50,112 bases of DNA, taken from positions 1-50,112 of the forward strand of contig QXVZ01000175.1 in assembly GCA_008931825.1 (NCBI GenBank), given 5' to 3'. Each line of letters opens with the position of its first letter. The stretch's first letter is position 1. The translations under genes and the position numbers were made by a program. The notes beneath the pieces are model-generated. The model did not search any database, was not told where the DNA came from, and was given only the letters and a program-made list of their open reading frames with translations. Positions 23,909-36,717 of this stretch are shown here, one piece after another. Source of the stretch: Phallusia fumigata (taxonomy: Eukaryota > Chordata > Ascidiacea > Phlebobranchia > Ascidiidae).

Positions 23909-26900
23909 TCATGGTGAAATGTTTTCGTAATTACGATTTTCTTGTTTACCTACAAAAAGTGGTGTAGGTCGCATTACTGTAGTTATTGTTTGCTATTAAC
24001 ACGTAAATAACAATTTCATTTATACCTGAGTCATTGTTGAGATCTACGTACATTGCGCTCACCACAGAACCACTGTAATGATTACTTCCGGACCTAGAAA
24101 CGTAGAACGTGGTCGGGAATTTGAAGCAAACTTATAATGTACATATGCATGCCAGAAATTTAAAGGAAAATAAAACCTCGAATAATAAAACGGTGGTCGC
24201 ATCCATACATGGTCTAAAGAGTTTAGGTAAGGCTACTGTATATTCTGTCAGATTGGTGTGTTTCTATTTTAACACCTACGTTAGTTGGTTGGGACGCACG
24301 TAGCCATCTGCATCTTTTAGTTCCATTTCAGGATGTTGTACGTTTGTGGTCGGGTAGGTTGATGTTGTGCAACCTACGAAGCGCTATGAAATATTAGAAA
24401 CTACCACATTTGGCCGTTGAGGTTTATTTGAAACAGAAATCAAAATCTGACTCGAAACGATTTAAATACGCATTGAAGGGTGAAGTTCTCAACAACTTGT
24501 CGTGCAAGACACCTAAAACGGAAGGCTCATTCCAAATACGTTAAGGTTCAACTGTTATTTAGTTTTAAATTCATTAATACCTGTGTAAAGTTCTTGTGGG
24601 CCAAGGTAGATCTTACTTATCTCTTAGGGTTTGAGTAAACTTGGCTTTTTAAATTATCAAATGACCTTGTAGAATTAAAAGCGTACCTCTTTTGGTTAAT
24701 TCGGTTTTGCGGGAATGGCAATTACAAAGCTGATCTCCTTTTTTGCGCGTTTTCTTACAAACCACCACAACAACGGTAATGTTAAATATCAGCATCACAA
24801 ATCCTGATGCTCCAACACCAATGTACAGATAGAAGTTGTCACAAGCTTCACATGAAGGTCCGTAGTCAGAGTTACCTTGATAAATTTACAAACGTTCAGC
24901 AACAACATACAGTGTTAAAGCCGATCGTGTGTCAGCCCGTAGGTTTGTTATTGGTAACAATGTGAATAATCTATCTATTGCAGGTTAAAAGCAACATCCA
25001 ATTTGATCGGAACTCATGTTTTACATTAACCGTTTACCCAATTTGTGACATCGTTTAAATCAAGTGAATTTTATGTAGGTTATTACTTGTTGTGGGGAAT
25101 ATTTCTTGATAATCCAATGTGCTTGTTGGCGATTTGGTTGTTGATATTCCGGTGATTTTTGAGGTCGATATTATTCTTGTAGATTTTGTTGTTGGTGTTA
25201 TTGTTGTGGAAGGTGTTGTACTTTCTGTCACAATTGTAAGTGTTTACTTGGTAAGGATAGTTTTTACAACACTTACACTTACTTGGTATTGCTGTTGACA
25301 TTGTTGTTATTGTTGTTGTGCAACTTTCAGTGTTGCACGATTCAGTTTTGGTGCGAGATGCCTTGTTATCTAAAATAACGTTTGAAATCATTTATGACTA
25401 TGAAATATTAGTATAAATTGTTAATTAGTTTGCCTTCCGTAGCATGTTTTTTCAACTGAGTTGTTTTTACATCGGTCACGTATTGCTTATACTTTTTTTG
25501 GGGCATGATTGTCCATGCACGTTATTTGGGCAAATATGAATATAAGGTGGATACCGTCATGAAATAATGCCATCTGTTACGTTTTACTGTGTAGCCCGAG
25601 GTGTTAACCCATTCGCCCCAAAATAACTTACACCTTCTACAAACTCAACAATATTTCTGCACTTTGTGATACATCAATTGCTGTGCTTCACCCTAGAAAA
25701 ATCATTGTGATACATCAATTGCTGTGCTTTACCCTATAGCCCAAGCAGGTACCCCGATACCCACAAAAAGATTTCAAATTATCGGACAATTTCGAAATGG
25801 AGTAAAACATGTTACTGCGGCAACAACCTTGCATTTGTTGAAACACATGCGTTTATGCCTGCGAAAAAACATGCTACAAAAAAGTGTAGGTGGCTATGGG
25901 GCCTAATGCAAAAGTATTACTGTGAATAAAGATTCATTTTAAAAATGAGGTGTAGTGTAATGGCAATGTGGTAAAAGCCATCCCTGATGTGGATATTCAG
26001 TTGTAATAAACACCTCCACACAGAAGACTTGGTTGTCCGTTGTATGAACATGAACTTGTCAATGTTCTGCTTCCTCCTCCACATGATCGTGAACATGAAG
26101 TGATTGACGTCCAACTACTCCACGTTGGACAGGCCTCAGTGTTGCAGTCACCACTTGTTTGTACATCTACACAATCTATATTGGCACCTGTTCCTCTGCA
26201 GTTGTAAGACGGCGAATTTCCTACAGAATAAATTGGTTGAAAACAATTATGTGATTATTTGCTGCATAATGTTTCTTACCATCATAGCATTTGCGGTAGG
26301 TTTTACTTTTTCCGCCACCACAAGATTTTGAGCAATTTTGTAAAATCTGTTTCCAAGTTCCCGAACATGTTGCCTCATTATAACATCTTTGTTTGAGTAC
26401 GATATTGCATCCAACTTGGTTTGAACATTGCAATGTTTGATTTTTACTTGCATCGTAGCAATTTCCCAGACAGCTACCAGCCTAAAGAAAACAACACATA
26501 GCACATTTTGGGGTTTTTGTTTTTTGTCAAGATTAATAAGAGCTCTGGAACCAGCAGCCGCCAACATCGTAATATCTGGCCCCTCGAGCAACAAATCGTC
26601 CCCACAAAACAAAGTTTTAAGTTTAATGCTCACATATGTTTGCTGCTCTTCAAAGAAGTTCATCTAAAACAACCACTGATTTGAAATTATTTCTATCACC
26701 TGATACTTCCATTTTTTGGCCACATTGCTGTTAAGTGATTAGGTTTGTTGGTATTAAACATACCCGTTTACGTCCTTTTTTAATACAAGTCTTTGAGAGA
26801 AAATGGTGTTCTTACCCCCACTGTGTTATCAAGTGTACCGCTCATACTGTTATTATGATTCGTTTTTTACTTTTTAAAAGCAGCTGATATACTTACCACT

Positions 26901-27136
26901 AGTGTGTTGCCAAATGTACAATTGGTATGTGTACAACCGGTTTGTAATTCTTGTCTGTAAACATTCCCCACAGCAACACACTGTATTTCAGTTAAACTCG
27001 ATCCATCTATCTCACAAGTTCGACTTCTCCGCTTATAACAGCCACTGCTACAATCTTTCCATTCCGACCACGTTTCAGCATCAACAAATATTGCTAAACT
27101 AACTGCGACAATTAGAAGTGTTATCGGTCCTTCCAT
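23909..27136 (-). CDS. Receptor C: three-TSP1 receptor with YVRP/YVDL/YENI tail
   Basis: Predicted 435 residues, ten exons: 26897-27136, 26280-26481, 26014-26220, 25283-25369, 25087-25224, 24687-24875, 24581-24622, 24280-24373, 24026-24093, 23909-23949. Signal peptide MEGPITLLIVAVSLAIF. TSP1 units: TWSEWKDCSSGC, NCSKSCGGG, and PTWSSW with CSRSCGGGSR. WSEW and WSSW fit the C-mannosylation pattern WxxW, and CSRSCG fits the O-fucose site CxxSC. A Thr-rich stalk precedes the helix (YIGVGASGFVMLIFNITVVV). Tail motifs in order: IYLGPQELYT, GYVRPNQLT, SAMYVDLNND and C-terminal RNYENISP. AATAAA on the coding strand (23879-23884) follows the stop closely. Function is inferred to be cell-surface recognition with tyrosine-based signalling. 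Confidence 0.86.
25665..25737. repeat. Two-copy tandem repeat, 41-bp period
   Basis: TGTGATACATCAATTGCTGT begins at 25665 and again at 25706, each followed by a nearly identical GCTT(C/T)ACCCTA. It lies in the intron between exons 3 and 4 of receptor C. Confidence 0.8.
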
Positions 27137-28080
27137 GCTTGCACCAGATGTGAAATGACAGTGTTTAAAGAACCGCTTATGCTATAACAGCTTTACATGC
27201 GGATGAATCATAAGTTTATCCTTTGTTGTGTTCATAAATGCATTTACCCATATCCTTGCTGTGTTCAATACCCCTTTGTTGGTAATGCCCCCAAACGTTA
27301 CCGATATTTGACTTTTGCCAGAAAATTTAGTTTTATATTTACCTTAAAAAGTTGGTCCTATTTTTTTATTCGCCAACGTTTGGTTTGGACCATTAATTTT
27401 CAGTCCTGCTTACAGTGTTATACTATAATATGCTACAGCACAAAGACATAAATATTGGAAATCGACACTAAAACGAAGATTATCAAAACTAAAAAAAATA
27501 AAAAAAAGATAAACATAAGTACACATTAACAAAACAATTTTGTCGTGAGATTCGTTGATGCGTAAATTGGTGCGAACTTGTCTGAAACCTGGCTTCAACC
27601 TTAGTTTGGTGCGGTTAGTAAACTCGGATTTGAAAACGCGTTTTGAGCCTACTGAATAGAACTACCAAACATGGTTGTACAAATTTAGCTTTAGATTTTC
27701 GAAACTTCTGAACTTTTCTGCTTGCAACCCTCACGTGGTTGCATCCAAAGTTCATTGGGATAAAATCATTTTGGATTGTCGGCTGCTTGTGTGATCTGCA
27801 ATGAGTCAGTTTCTGTGCAGTGAATAATGAAGTTGCACTGACAAATTAAATCGTTCGAAACAAGCACGTAAATCTAGTAAACATGTGATAAGGTGATTAA
27901 TGTTGATGACAAAACAGACCATGTGTAACGTAGTTCACCAACAATGCTGTATTGTAACACAAAATCACAGGATTGAAACTACTGTAGAAAACAACAGGAC
28001 GGTGGCTGAGATTTGTAGATTTTATGTCGCAAAACGATTATTTAATTTTTTTTATTGGGTGTCCACCTTCCAATCCTTCG
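27137..28080. other. Promoter spacer of receptor C
   Basis: The first 170 bases are nearly the same as the stretch above receptor D. 27640-27860 is the shared spacer repeat, with a segment that looks like a decayed terminal tail exon near 27750-27790. No intact gene. Confidence 0.55.
27155..27310 (-). promoter_or_regulatory. Conserved upstream block, receptor C
   Basis: Nearly identical to 31019-31180 above receptor D: ATGACAGTGTTTAAAGAAC, then TATAACAGCTTT, then GGATGAATCATAAGTTT. Conservation between two start-proximal regions suggests promoter or 5' UTR function, though recent duplication alone could explain it. TGAATCA resembles a bZIP (AP-1-like) site. Confidence 0.45.
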
Positions 28081-30992
28081 TCATGGTGAAATGATTTCGT
28101 AATTACGATCATCTTTTTTATCTACAAAAAGTCGTGTAGGTCGCATTACTGTAGTTATTGTTTGCTATTAACACGTAAATAACAATTTTAATTATACCTG
28201 AGTCATTGTTGAGATCTACGTACATTGCGCTCACCACAGAACCACTGTAATGATTACTGCCGGACCTAGAAACGTGGTCGGGAATTTGAAGCAAACTTAT
28301 AACGTACATATGCATGCCAGAAATTTGTAGGAAAATATTAACTTGAATTATAAAACGGTGGTCGCATCCATACATGCTCTAAAGAGTTTAGGTAAAGCTA
28401 CTGTGTATCCTGTCAGATTGGTATGTTTCTATTTTAACACCTACGTTAGTTGGTTGGGACGCACGTAGCCATCTGCATCTTTTAGTTCCATGTCAGGATG
28501 TTTTACGTTTGTGGTCGGGTAGCTTGATGTTGTGCAATCTACGAAGCAAAATATTAGAAACTACCATATTTGGCTGTTGAGGTTTATTTGAAACAGAAAT
28601 CAAAATCTGACACGAAACGATTTAAATACGCATTGAAGGGTAAAGTTCTAAACAACTCGTTGTGCAAGACATATAAAACGGAAGGCTCATTCCAAATGCG
28701 TAAAGGTTCAACTGTTATTTGGTTTTAAATTCATCATTACCTGTGTAAAGCTCTTGTGGGCCAAGGTAGATCTTACATTTCTCTTAGGGTTTGAGTATAC
28801 TTGGCTCTATGAATTATCAAATGCCCTGATAGAATAAAAAACGTACCTCCTTTGGTTAATTCGGTTGTTCGGGAGTGACAATTACAAAACTTTTGATCTC
28901 CTTTTTTGCGCGATTTTTTACAAACCACCACAACAACGATAATGTTGATTATCAGCATCACGACTCCTGATGACCCAACACCAATGTACAGATAGAAGTT
29001 GTTTGAAGCTTCACATGGGGGTCCCGGGTCAGTGTTACCTTGATAAGTTTACAAGCTATAGATTAGTCGAACATAAAAAGAGCAGTTTGTTATCATTCGG
29101 CAACAACAGTGTGTAAATCAGATCGTGCGTCAGCGTTAATCTGTCTATTACAGTTCAAAATCAACGCCCAATTTAACCTCTAATCGTTTTTTTGCATAAA
29201 CACCATTCAGTCAGTTCGTGACATCGTTTAAAACAAAAGAATTTTGAGTAAGTTATTACATGCTGTTGAAGGAGAAGTTTCTTGTTGATCCAATGTGACA
29301 GTTGGCAACTTTGTTGTTGATTTTGCAGTGATTTTCGAACTGGTTGTTGGCTGTGTAGATGGTAATGATGATCTTGTTCTTGTCGTGAATTTGGATGTTG
29401 TTGTTAATGTGGAAGATGTCGTACTTTCTGTCACATTTTTGAGTGTTTATTTTTTGTTTGCTTTGTAAGGATAGTTATGAACTGCACTCACTTCTAGTTG
29501 TTGTTGCTGACATTGTTGTTGTTGTGCAGCTTTCAGTGTTGCACGATTCAGTTTTTGTGCGACTTGTCTTGTTATCTGAAGGGAAGTCTTAAAATTATTC
29601 ATGACAGTAAAAGATTAGTGGTAAACTTTTTGGTTAATTACCATTTTATTTGGTTGGACTTCATAGCCCTAGTTGCTACCCCACTATTCCCAAAAAGGGA
29701 GAACGTACGCGTACCACGAATTAACAAAAATCTGTGCAGTATGAAAAACTTTGTAAAATGTATTATTTTGGCAACAACATGTAATTTGTGGGAATCCATG
29801 TGCTTCTGACCGCATAAATAATCTTGACTATGGGAACCATTGTAGTAGTGAACAACTGAACATATATCCCTTTTAAGGTGAGTCATAGTCTATGTGCAAT
29901 GGGAATATGGTAAATTAATTCTTCCGATTGTAATTCGGTTTGTGAATAACAAACCTCCACACAGAAGACTTGGTTGTCCGTTGTATGAACATGAACTTCT
30001 TAAAGTTCTGCTTCCTCCTCCACATGATCGTGAACATGAAGTGATTGACGTCCAACTACTCCACGTTGGACAGACCTCAGTGTTGCAGTCACCAGTTGTT
30101 TGTACATCTACATAATCTATATTGGCACCTGTTCCTTTGCAGTTGTAAGACGGCGAATTTCCTAAAACATTCTCTGTTAAAAAGATTTATTTGATCTTTA
30201 GCAGTATATTTCTTACCATCAGAGCATTTGCGGTAAGTTGTAGTTTTTCCGCCTCCGCAAGGTTTTGTACAATTTTGTGAAATCTGTTTCCACGTTCCGG
30301 TACATGTTGCTTCATTAAAACATCTTACTTTGAGTGTGATATTGCATACGGCTTGGTTTGGACATAGGACTGTGTGGTCTTTACTTGCATCATAGCAATT
30401 ACCCAGACAGCTACCAATCTAAAGAAAAACAACACATAGCGAATTTTTTGGTTTTGTTTTATCTTTATTAATAGGGGCTGTAGAACCAGAAAGTGCCAAC
30501 ACCATAATATCTGGCCATCCGAGCAACGTATCGTTCACACAATACACAATCTTTAAGTTGATACTCACACATGTTTACTGCTCCCCGCAGAAGTTTACCC
30601 AAAACAACCACTGATAATTATTTCTATCACCTGAATTGAAACCTTCCATTTCTTGACCCCATTACTGTCAAGTGGTTGAGCTTGTTTTGATTAAACAACA
30701 CGTTTACGTCATTTTTTTACACAAGTCTTTTTAAAGCAACTGCTATGCTTACCCCTAGTGTGTTACCAAATGTGCAATTGGTATGTGTACAACCAGTTTG
30801 TAACTCTTGTCCATAAACAATGTTCGCAGCAACACACTGTATTCCAGTGAAACGCGATCCATTTATCTCACAAGTTCGACTTCTTCGCTTATAACAGCCA
30901 CTGCTACAATCTTCCCATTTAGACCACGTTTCAGCATTAACAAATATAACTAAACTGACTGCAAGAATTAGAAACATTAGCGCCCCCTTCAT
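28081..30992 (-). CDS. Receptor D: three-TSP1 receptor, closest paralogue of C
   Basis: Predicted 445 residues, ten exons: 30753-30992, 30216-30418 (one end may be off by a base), 29955-30161, 29492-29575, 29260-29427, 28847-29038, 28741-28782, 28445-28538, 28198-28265, 28081-28121. Signal peptide MKGALMFLILAVSLVIF, chosen over upstream in-frame codons because all paralogues start here. TSP1 units: TWSKWEDCSSGC, NCTKPCGGG, PTWSSW with CSRSCGGGSR. Helix YIGVGSSGVVMLIINIIVVV. Tail: IYLGPQELYT, GYVRPNQLT, SAMYVDLNND, and terminal RNYEIISP. AATAAA (28051-28056, minus) lies about 25 bases past the stop, implying a very short 3' UTR. Exon layout is the same as in C. Confidence 0.87.
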
Positions 30993-31018
30993 GCTTATAC
31001 CATACGTTGCGCCATACA

Positions 31019-31180
31019 TGCAATGACAGTGTTTAAAGAACGTTCATACTATAACAGCTTTGCATGTGGATGAATCATAAGTTTCTCCTTTGTTGTGTTC
31101 ATAATTGCTTTTACCTATATCCTTGCTGTGTTAAATACCTTCTTTGTTGATAATGCCCCAAAATGTTACCGATATTTGGC
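31019..31180 (-). promoter_or_regulatory. Conserved upstream block, receptor D
   Basis: Partner of 27155-27310, with the same GTTTAAAGAAC, TATAACAGCTTT and GGATGAATCATAAGTTT elements at similar distance from the start codon. Confidence 0.45.
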
Positions 31181-31394
31181 TTTTTCCAGAATAACCTAGG
31201 TGTATATTTACCTAAAAAAGTTGGTCCTATTTTTTTGATCGCCAAAAATTATAAATAGTAAAGCATAAGTGCACATTCCTAAAACAATTTTGTCGTTAGA
31301 TTTGTCGATGCGAAAATTGGTGCGAATTTGTCTGTAACCTGGTTGAAACTTTAGCTCGGTGTGGATGCTGAAGCTGGATTAGACAACGCTTTAA

Positions 31395-31643
31395 AAAGGG
31401 GTGTGCAAAGTGCGGCCCGCCAACAGAAAATGTGCAGCCCGCGAAACGCTTTCAGTGCATTACTCTCTTTTTGTGCAGTGACAACCGACCGGTGTTAAAT
31501 TTATGGTCCTTGACGTAACAATGTCGCTAGCAAAGTAAAACGAATAACGGAAACGGAATGTTTTCCCTTGATATGCAATAAGACAGTTCAACCTGTGTTA
31601 AACAAAGGTGCGCCCTCCAGTAAAAAAGGTTGCACACCCTTGC
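31395..31643. mobile_element. hAT-like MITE, about 250 bp
   Basis: The left end GGGTGTGCAAAGTGCGGCCC is inverted at the right end (TTGCACACCC). This terminal motif is typical of non-autonomous hAT elements. Flanks GCTTTAAA and GCTTAAGA could be a decayed 8-bp target duplication. No coding capacity. It interrupts the spacer repeat. Confidence 0.7.
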
Positions 31644-32683
31644 TTAAGACGTGCTGAATAGCGCTTCTAAAAAGGTGATGGTTACAAATTCAACTTTATA
31701 CCTTTCAAACTTTTGAACTTTGTGCTTGCAACCTTCGCGTGATTTCATCTAAGATGTATCCGTTGGTATAAGATGATTTTGTTATGTCTGATGATTGTTT
31801 GACTTGCTATGAGTCTTTTTCTGTGCAATGAGTAATCCTTTGTACAGATAATCGGCAGTTGCACTAACTTTTGAACAGATAACCTGCAACTGAACCTTGT
31901 ACAACATAACATAATGTTGGAGACCAACGTAGATTGAGATATTTTTGTCTGAACACAAAGAAACTTTCGTCACCCAAATGTACTTCCTTATGCGGTTATC
32001 AGTTGTTAACGAGCATGCGCTTTTCGATAAATGTTTAACCAAAGGTTAATTCAACAACGCCCGAATCGGAAAACCTAAGACAGAACTGACTAGTTGTTTG
32101 AGATTTCTTAAATTCGTGCCAAGTATTTATCACAATCACATAAAAAATAAAGTACTGAAAATACGTCAGAGTTTGACGTCGGAAACACTTTACATGCGAG
32201 GAATGTTTTGTAGCTAAAGTTAAATCATGACTTGTGTGATGTTGTAACTGTGCTATTGACAACTCTTGCATGGGGTTGGAAAATAGGTGTAAATGAGGTC
32301 ATACACTCTGGCGAGTGGAGGTGCTGTCTTGGTGATTCAGGTAATTATTCAAACGACGTCAGGTAAAAATAAACGCTTAGTCCATCTCATTGCTATATAT
32401 GACGGTTGTACGTATTTAATTTCCACCCGTTACAGCAGAGGTGTGCGTAGTAAACATTTTCCTTCATTTCAAATCCATTGCGATATATTTTACGTTTAGG
32501 CAAATTTATTGTGCAATAATTCCTATACAAGTAAACACAAAACTTTATAGTCTAGATTACACTTTTAAATGGACACACATACAGCGGTTGGTTTATATAG
32601 TTTCTTAAAATATGAAGCACATATAAAAGCAAATATGTACTCAGAGGAAACTGACATTGAAAAATGTCTGATGTCTTCGCCTT

Positions 32684-34767
32684 TCATGGTGAAATGTTTT
32701 CGTAGTTTCGAATTCTTGCTGGCCCTGTAAAGCAATAGGTATGATTCAAAGATAAATTCCAAGTTGCATTTTAAAGGCACACCAGTTTTCTTCCACCAGA
32801 TAAAGCCTTGTATTAAACTGTATGAAATGATCGGCCTGCCTTTTAGTTGTAAGTGCGTAAAATTTAATTTACCTGCACCGATGCTAAGATCCATGTATGC
32901 AGTGCTGATCTTGCCGTTATTGTTAAAACTGAAACAAAAACGTTACCTTATGTGGACACTGATCATAAAAACATGCGAATACATTCTCGTTGTAAAAAGT
33001 TAAGATCATTTAGATTACAGTCCCACTTCCAATACTGATTTGCATACTTACATAACTTGGTTGGGTCGCACGTAACCTCCTCCATCTTCCAGTTCAATTT
33101 CACTATGTTTTGTATTTCTACCGTTCGATTCTCTCACATGATCTACATGGTAAACGTTCTTGGACGGATTTTTTTCATGGCATGTACAAACTTTGTCTTT
33201 CTGTTTGTGCTTTCTTGTGCAGACCACCGCAATAATGATGATGTGGATTGTTAGAACGGCAACCCCTGTTGCTCCAACTCCAATGTAAATATACAAGTTG
33301 TACGAGGGACATGAAGTTGGGTTGCCTTAACAATTACAAAATGCAATTAATTACAAATTATAAAGAACATGAAAACATTTTATACTACGTATTTTTTAAC
33401 TTTGATGTGATAAGTTACATACAGAACAACTACCTGATGTTGAAAACTCTGGTTTTGTATACACCGTGGCTGTTAGGAATTTTGATGTCGTTTGACTTTC
33501 CATTGTATAAGTTGTTGCCGTTGGTGGTTTTGTCGATTTTGTTGTTGTTTGAACTAAGGACGTTGTAGAACCTGTGTCTCGTGTAAGTATTAACTTGATG
33601 GTATTATAGCTATTATTGTTTTGCTAGTTGCTAAATACTTACGTTTGACAGTTGAAATGGTCGTTGCACAACTTGCAGCGTTGCATGATTCAGTTTTAGT
33701 GCGAGAGGTCTTATTGTCTGATAAAATTTGTCATTGCAAAGTTAAAATATGTAATATTTGGGGTTTACGGTGTGAGTTTACCAACCTCCACACAGAAGAC
33801 TTGGTTGTCCGTTGTATGAACATGAACTTGTCAGTGTTCTGCTTCCTCCTCCACATGATCGTGAACATGAAGTGATTGACGTCCAACTACTCCATGTTGG
33901 ACAGACCTCAGTGTTGCAGTCACCAGTTGTTTGTACATCTACATAATCTATATTGGCACCTGTTCCTTTGCAGTTGTAGGACGGCGAATTTCCTAAAAAA
34001 TTCTCTGTCAAAAAGATCTATTTGATCTTTAGCAGCATATTTCTTACCATCATAGCATTTGCGGTAATTAGCTGTTTTTCCGCCTCCGCAAGGTTTTGTA
34101 CAATTTTGTAAAATCTGTTTCCAAGTTCCGGTACATGTTGTTTCATTGTAACATCTATGTTTGAGTATTCTATTGCATCCGACTTGGTTTGAACATTGCA
34201 ATGTTCGATCTCTACTTGCATCGTAGCAATTTCCCAGACAGCTGCCACCCTAAAAAAAAACACGTTTGTAATGAAAAGATACAACGTTGTAAGTGCAGAA
34301 CAGTGCCAGCACCAGAATATCTTATTCGCTATGTAACAAACAGATTATTTTAAAGTCTATTCGCCTGTATGTTAACAACTTTTTACAAAATGCCTTCCCA
34401 AACATGCGTTTACTAAAAAACTTTTAAACTCATATGAGCTACGTTTTACTTTTTTACCAATTATGGTTAAATGAATAAACCGGTTGTTCGTAACAAGTTT
34501 TTGGTAAAAAAAAATAGCAACTTGAATACCTACCTCTACTGTGTTGCCAAGTGAACAATTGGTATGTGTACAACCGGTTTGTAATTCTTGTCTGTAAGCA
34601 AGTCCCACATCAACACACTGTATTCCAGTTAAACTTGATCCATCTATGTCACAAGTTCGACTTTTTCGCTTGAAACAGCCACTTTTGCAATCTTCCCATT
34701 TCGACCATATTTTAGCATCAACAAATAAAACTAAACTGACGACACCAAATATTAGCGACCCTTTCAT
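32684..34767 (-). CDS. Receptor E: three-TSP1 receptor with fused membrane/tail exon
   Basis: Predicted 408 residues, eight exons: 34534-34767, 34048-34249, 33786-33992, 33643-33717, 33434-33571, 33052-33325, 32873-32928, 32684-32724. Signal peptide MKGSLIFGVVSLVLF. TSP1 units: IWSKWEDCKSGC, NCTKPCGGG, PTWSSW with CSRSCGGGSR. The stalk is Thr/Ser-rich. The 274-nt exon holds both the helix (YIGVGATGVAVLTIHIIIIA) and the proximal tail up to GYVRPNQ, which is split over three exons in C and D. The distal tail has STAYMDLS and a terminal RNYENISP identical to C. Ectodomain exons are intact and all phases agree. Confidence 0.86.
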
Positions 34768-34976
34768 GCTTGCTTTACATACGAACTGTGGCAATCACAA
34801 TACTGGAAGTGCCCTGTTGGATTACCAGCTATCTACACGTCGACTGGTTTGTTAGAATTCGAATTGCTCTCTTGCAAACAAGCTGCTTTCCTTTTTGTTA
34901 CGGCACAAGGCAGTTAAAACTCGAAGTCATGTTTGAATCATTTGAACTGTTTCCTTCGGAGGCGGAACGTTACTGA

Positions 34977-35003
34977 TGATTCAGTTGCGCGATTATTCAT
35001 GCG
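34977..35003 (-). promoter_or_regulatory. TGATTCA-GTTGCGCGATTA element upstream of E
   Basis: About 210 bases above the start codon, the + strand reads TGATTCAGTTGCGCGATTAT. The same element occurs about 200 bases above F (38160) and 215 above G (41696). The first seven bases match a bZIP/AP-1 type site. Confidence 0.5.
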
Positions 35004-35464
35004 ACCAAGTTGAGAAGTGGATAAAGAGTGAGGTGTCCATTAAAGTATTTTTTAGTTTTGGAGGGTACTTGCTTTACAAACTAACAATAGACGAACATGA
35101 AGGTCATATCGACATGTATTTAGGAAGACGTGATTGAATTGACTATGAGCGGTAATGTTGAAAATGAGGGCGGTCATTTTGTGCGCCGTATGTCAACTGG
35201 GAGAAAATGGAGCGATTTCTGACTTTGATCTTTTTTATTTAAGGAGATCCCAAGTTGTGAGAAAATGATTTTGTCATGTCAGCCGCTTGCTTGTCCTGCA
35301 ATGAATCAGTTTCGGTACAGTAATTTATTCGAGATACGTGTCCCAGGTACACTGAATGTTTTATCTGATACCCGCCATCGAACCCTGCACGAAACAGTTT
35401 GTAATCATTTCGATTTACCCTTTAACAGATATTTTTTAGCAGAATCTTCAAATAGTAATTTTTC

Positions 35465-35526
35465 CTGTACTGTTGTTAAGATCAATGTATTCTGAGCTAA
35501 TTATGACATTGTCTGTTGGATTAAAG
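35465..35526 (-). pseudogene. Relic YMDL-type tail exon
   Basis: The minus strand is open for a copy of the E/F penultimate exon, ending SSEYIDLNNST. The donor expected after it is lost (G|GAAAAA where E and F have G|GTAAAT). The decayed sequence near 35255-35300 (AAAATGATTT..., GCTTGCTTGTCCTGCAATG) resembles the last exon of F but has an early stop. A dead fragment of an array gene. Confidence 0.6.
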
Positions 35527-35684
35527 AAGAAAACAATGTGTGGAAATGTTGTGTCATTGTTTATTCCGAATGAGGTGCAACAAATACACATCGATTACAG
35601 TCTTACACGTTGACTAGTTTAGCCCTTGGTTCCTTAAAAGTTACCGGAACATTCTGCGTACAAATGGACAGATATAAACCATTC

Positions 35685-35852
35685 GTTTGAGGTTTCGAAA
35701 ATTCAGGCAATAAGTTTATAAAAATCAAAACTACATCAAAAATATAAATCAGAAAATTAAAAATACATTTGTTTGAGGTTTCGAAAATTCAGGCAATAAG
35801 TTGATAAAAATCAAAACTGCATCAAAAATATAAATCATAAAATTAAAAATAC
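35685..35852. repeat. 82-bp tandem duplication, 86-bp period
   Basis: GTTTGAGGTTTCGAAAATTC starts at 35685 and again at 35771. The two copies differ at only a few bases. AT-rich, noncoding. Confidence 0.9.
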
Positions 35853-36717
35853 AAAGTACATAGTTGGGCCGTAAGGCCACAAGCGCCTTATATGTTAAGA
35901 ACCTTGTGTACCTAATGATGCACCATTAGTATGACTTGCTTTATGTTCTTAATTTGTTCCTTACAACTCCGACATTAGTAACTTACTTATTGTGACGTTT
36001 TTAAATACGTGAAAGCTGAGGTCACACTACGCCAGGCAGCGATTTAGTGGTAACGGTGATTCAGTTGATCATTCATACTATGTAAGTTTGAAAGGTCGTG
36101 GATTCGTCAGCAGCAATGATTATATTTTGCTGCTGTTTAAAATGCTTTACACCTTTGGATTCCTTCCACGCTTTTACAATGTGGTATGTTTAGAAAACAT
36201 TTTTTTCACTTGTCAAATACGTTTTCCGTCTATTTTTTGAGAGCTTGGGTTCTGTTGCAATCATGGTGGGAAAGAGTGGGGAAATGGGGAAGCTCCTTCC
36301 AGGGAAATTAGTCCTACTCACGGGGAAATTTTTTATTTTTGTAACATCTATTAGTTTAATATTCTTGTTACATATAGGAACTTAGGGGATTTTTCCGAAA
36401 ATTGGTGGGAAATGGTTCTTGGCTTCCCGGGAAATTTGCATTTTTTCTAGCCCTGGTTGCAATAATGTTTAGTCAAAAGTAATGCTATTCACTATTAAAA
36501 ACAACGTAAGAAGATGCAAGCCAGTACTTGTATGTGAAACTTTTTCTACGCTTCGACAAACTCTGTCGTACTTACATTCAAACCCTTTGTAAAAGTCCTA
36601 GTGTTTGGTTTTATAAATATTATTAGGCACACAAAAAAGCTGCTACATGTGAAGAAAAGACTGTTGACTGTTGAACATAGAGATGAGTCAGAGGAATATA
36701 AATTGTGTTTTCGCTTT

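Larger units (their letters stand above)
30993..32683. other. Promoter spacer of receptor D
   Basis: Holds a block shared with C (31019-31180), a hAT-like MITE (31395-31643) and decayed tail-exon sequence around 31760-31945. Near 31905-31945 the minus strand reads like a broken copy of the AMYVDLNN exon. No intact gene. Confidence 0.55.
34768..36717. other. Promoter spacer of receptor E with relic exons
   Basis: Contains the conserved promoter element (34977-35003), a decayed tail segment (about 35255-35526) and an 82-bp tandem duplication (35685-35852). No intact gene seen. Confidence 0.55.

Noticed and set aside
26247..26663. 138-codon minus-strand frame over receptor C exon 2
   Set aside because: It is a different frame of the TSP1 exon. 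The paralogous exons are conserved in the other frame, with cysteines and splice phases intact.
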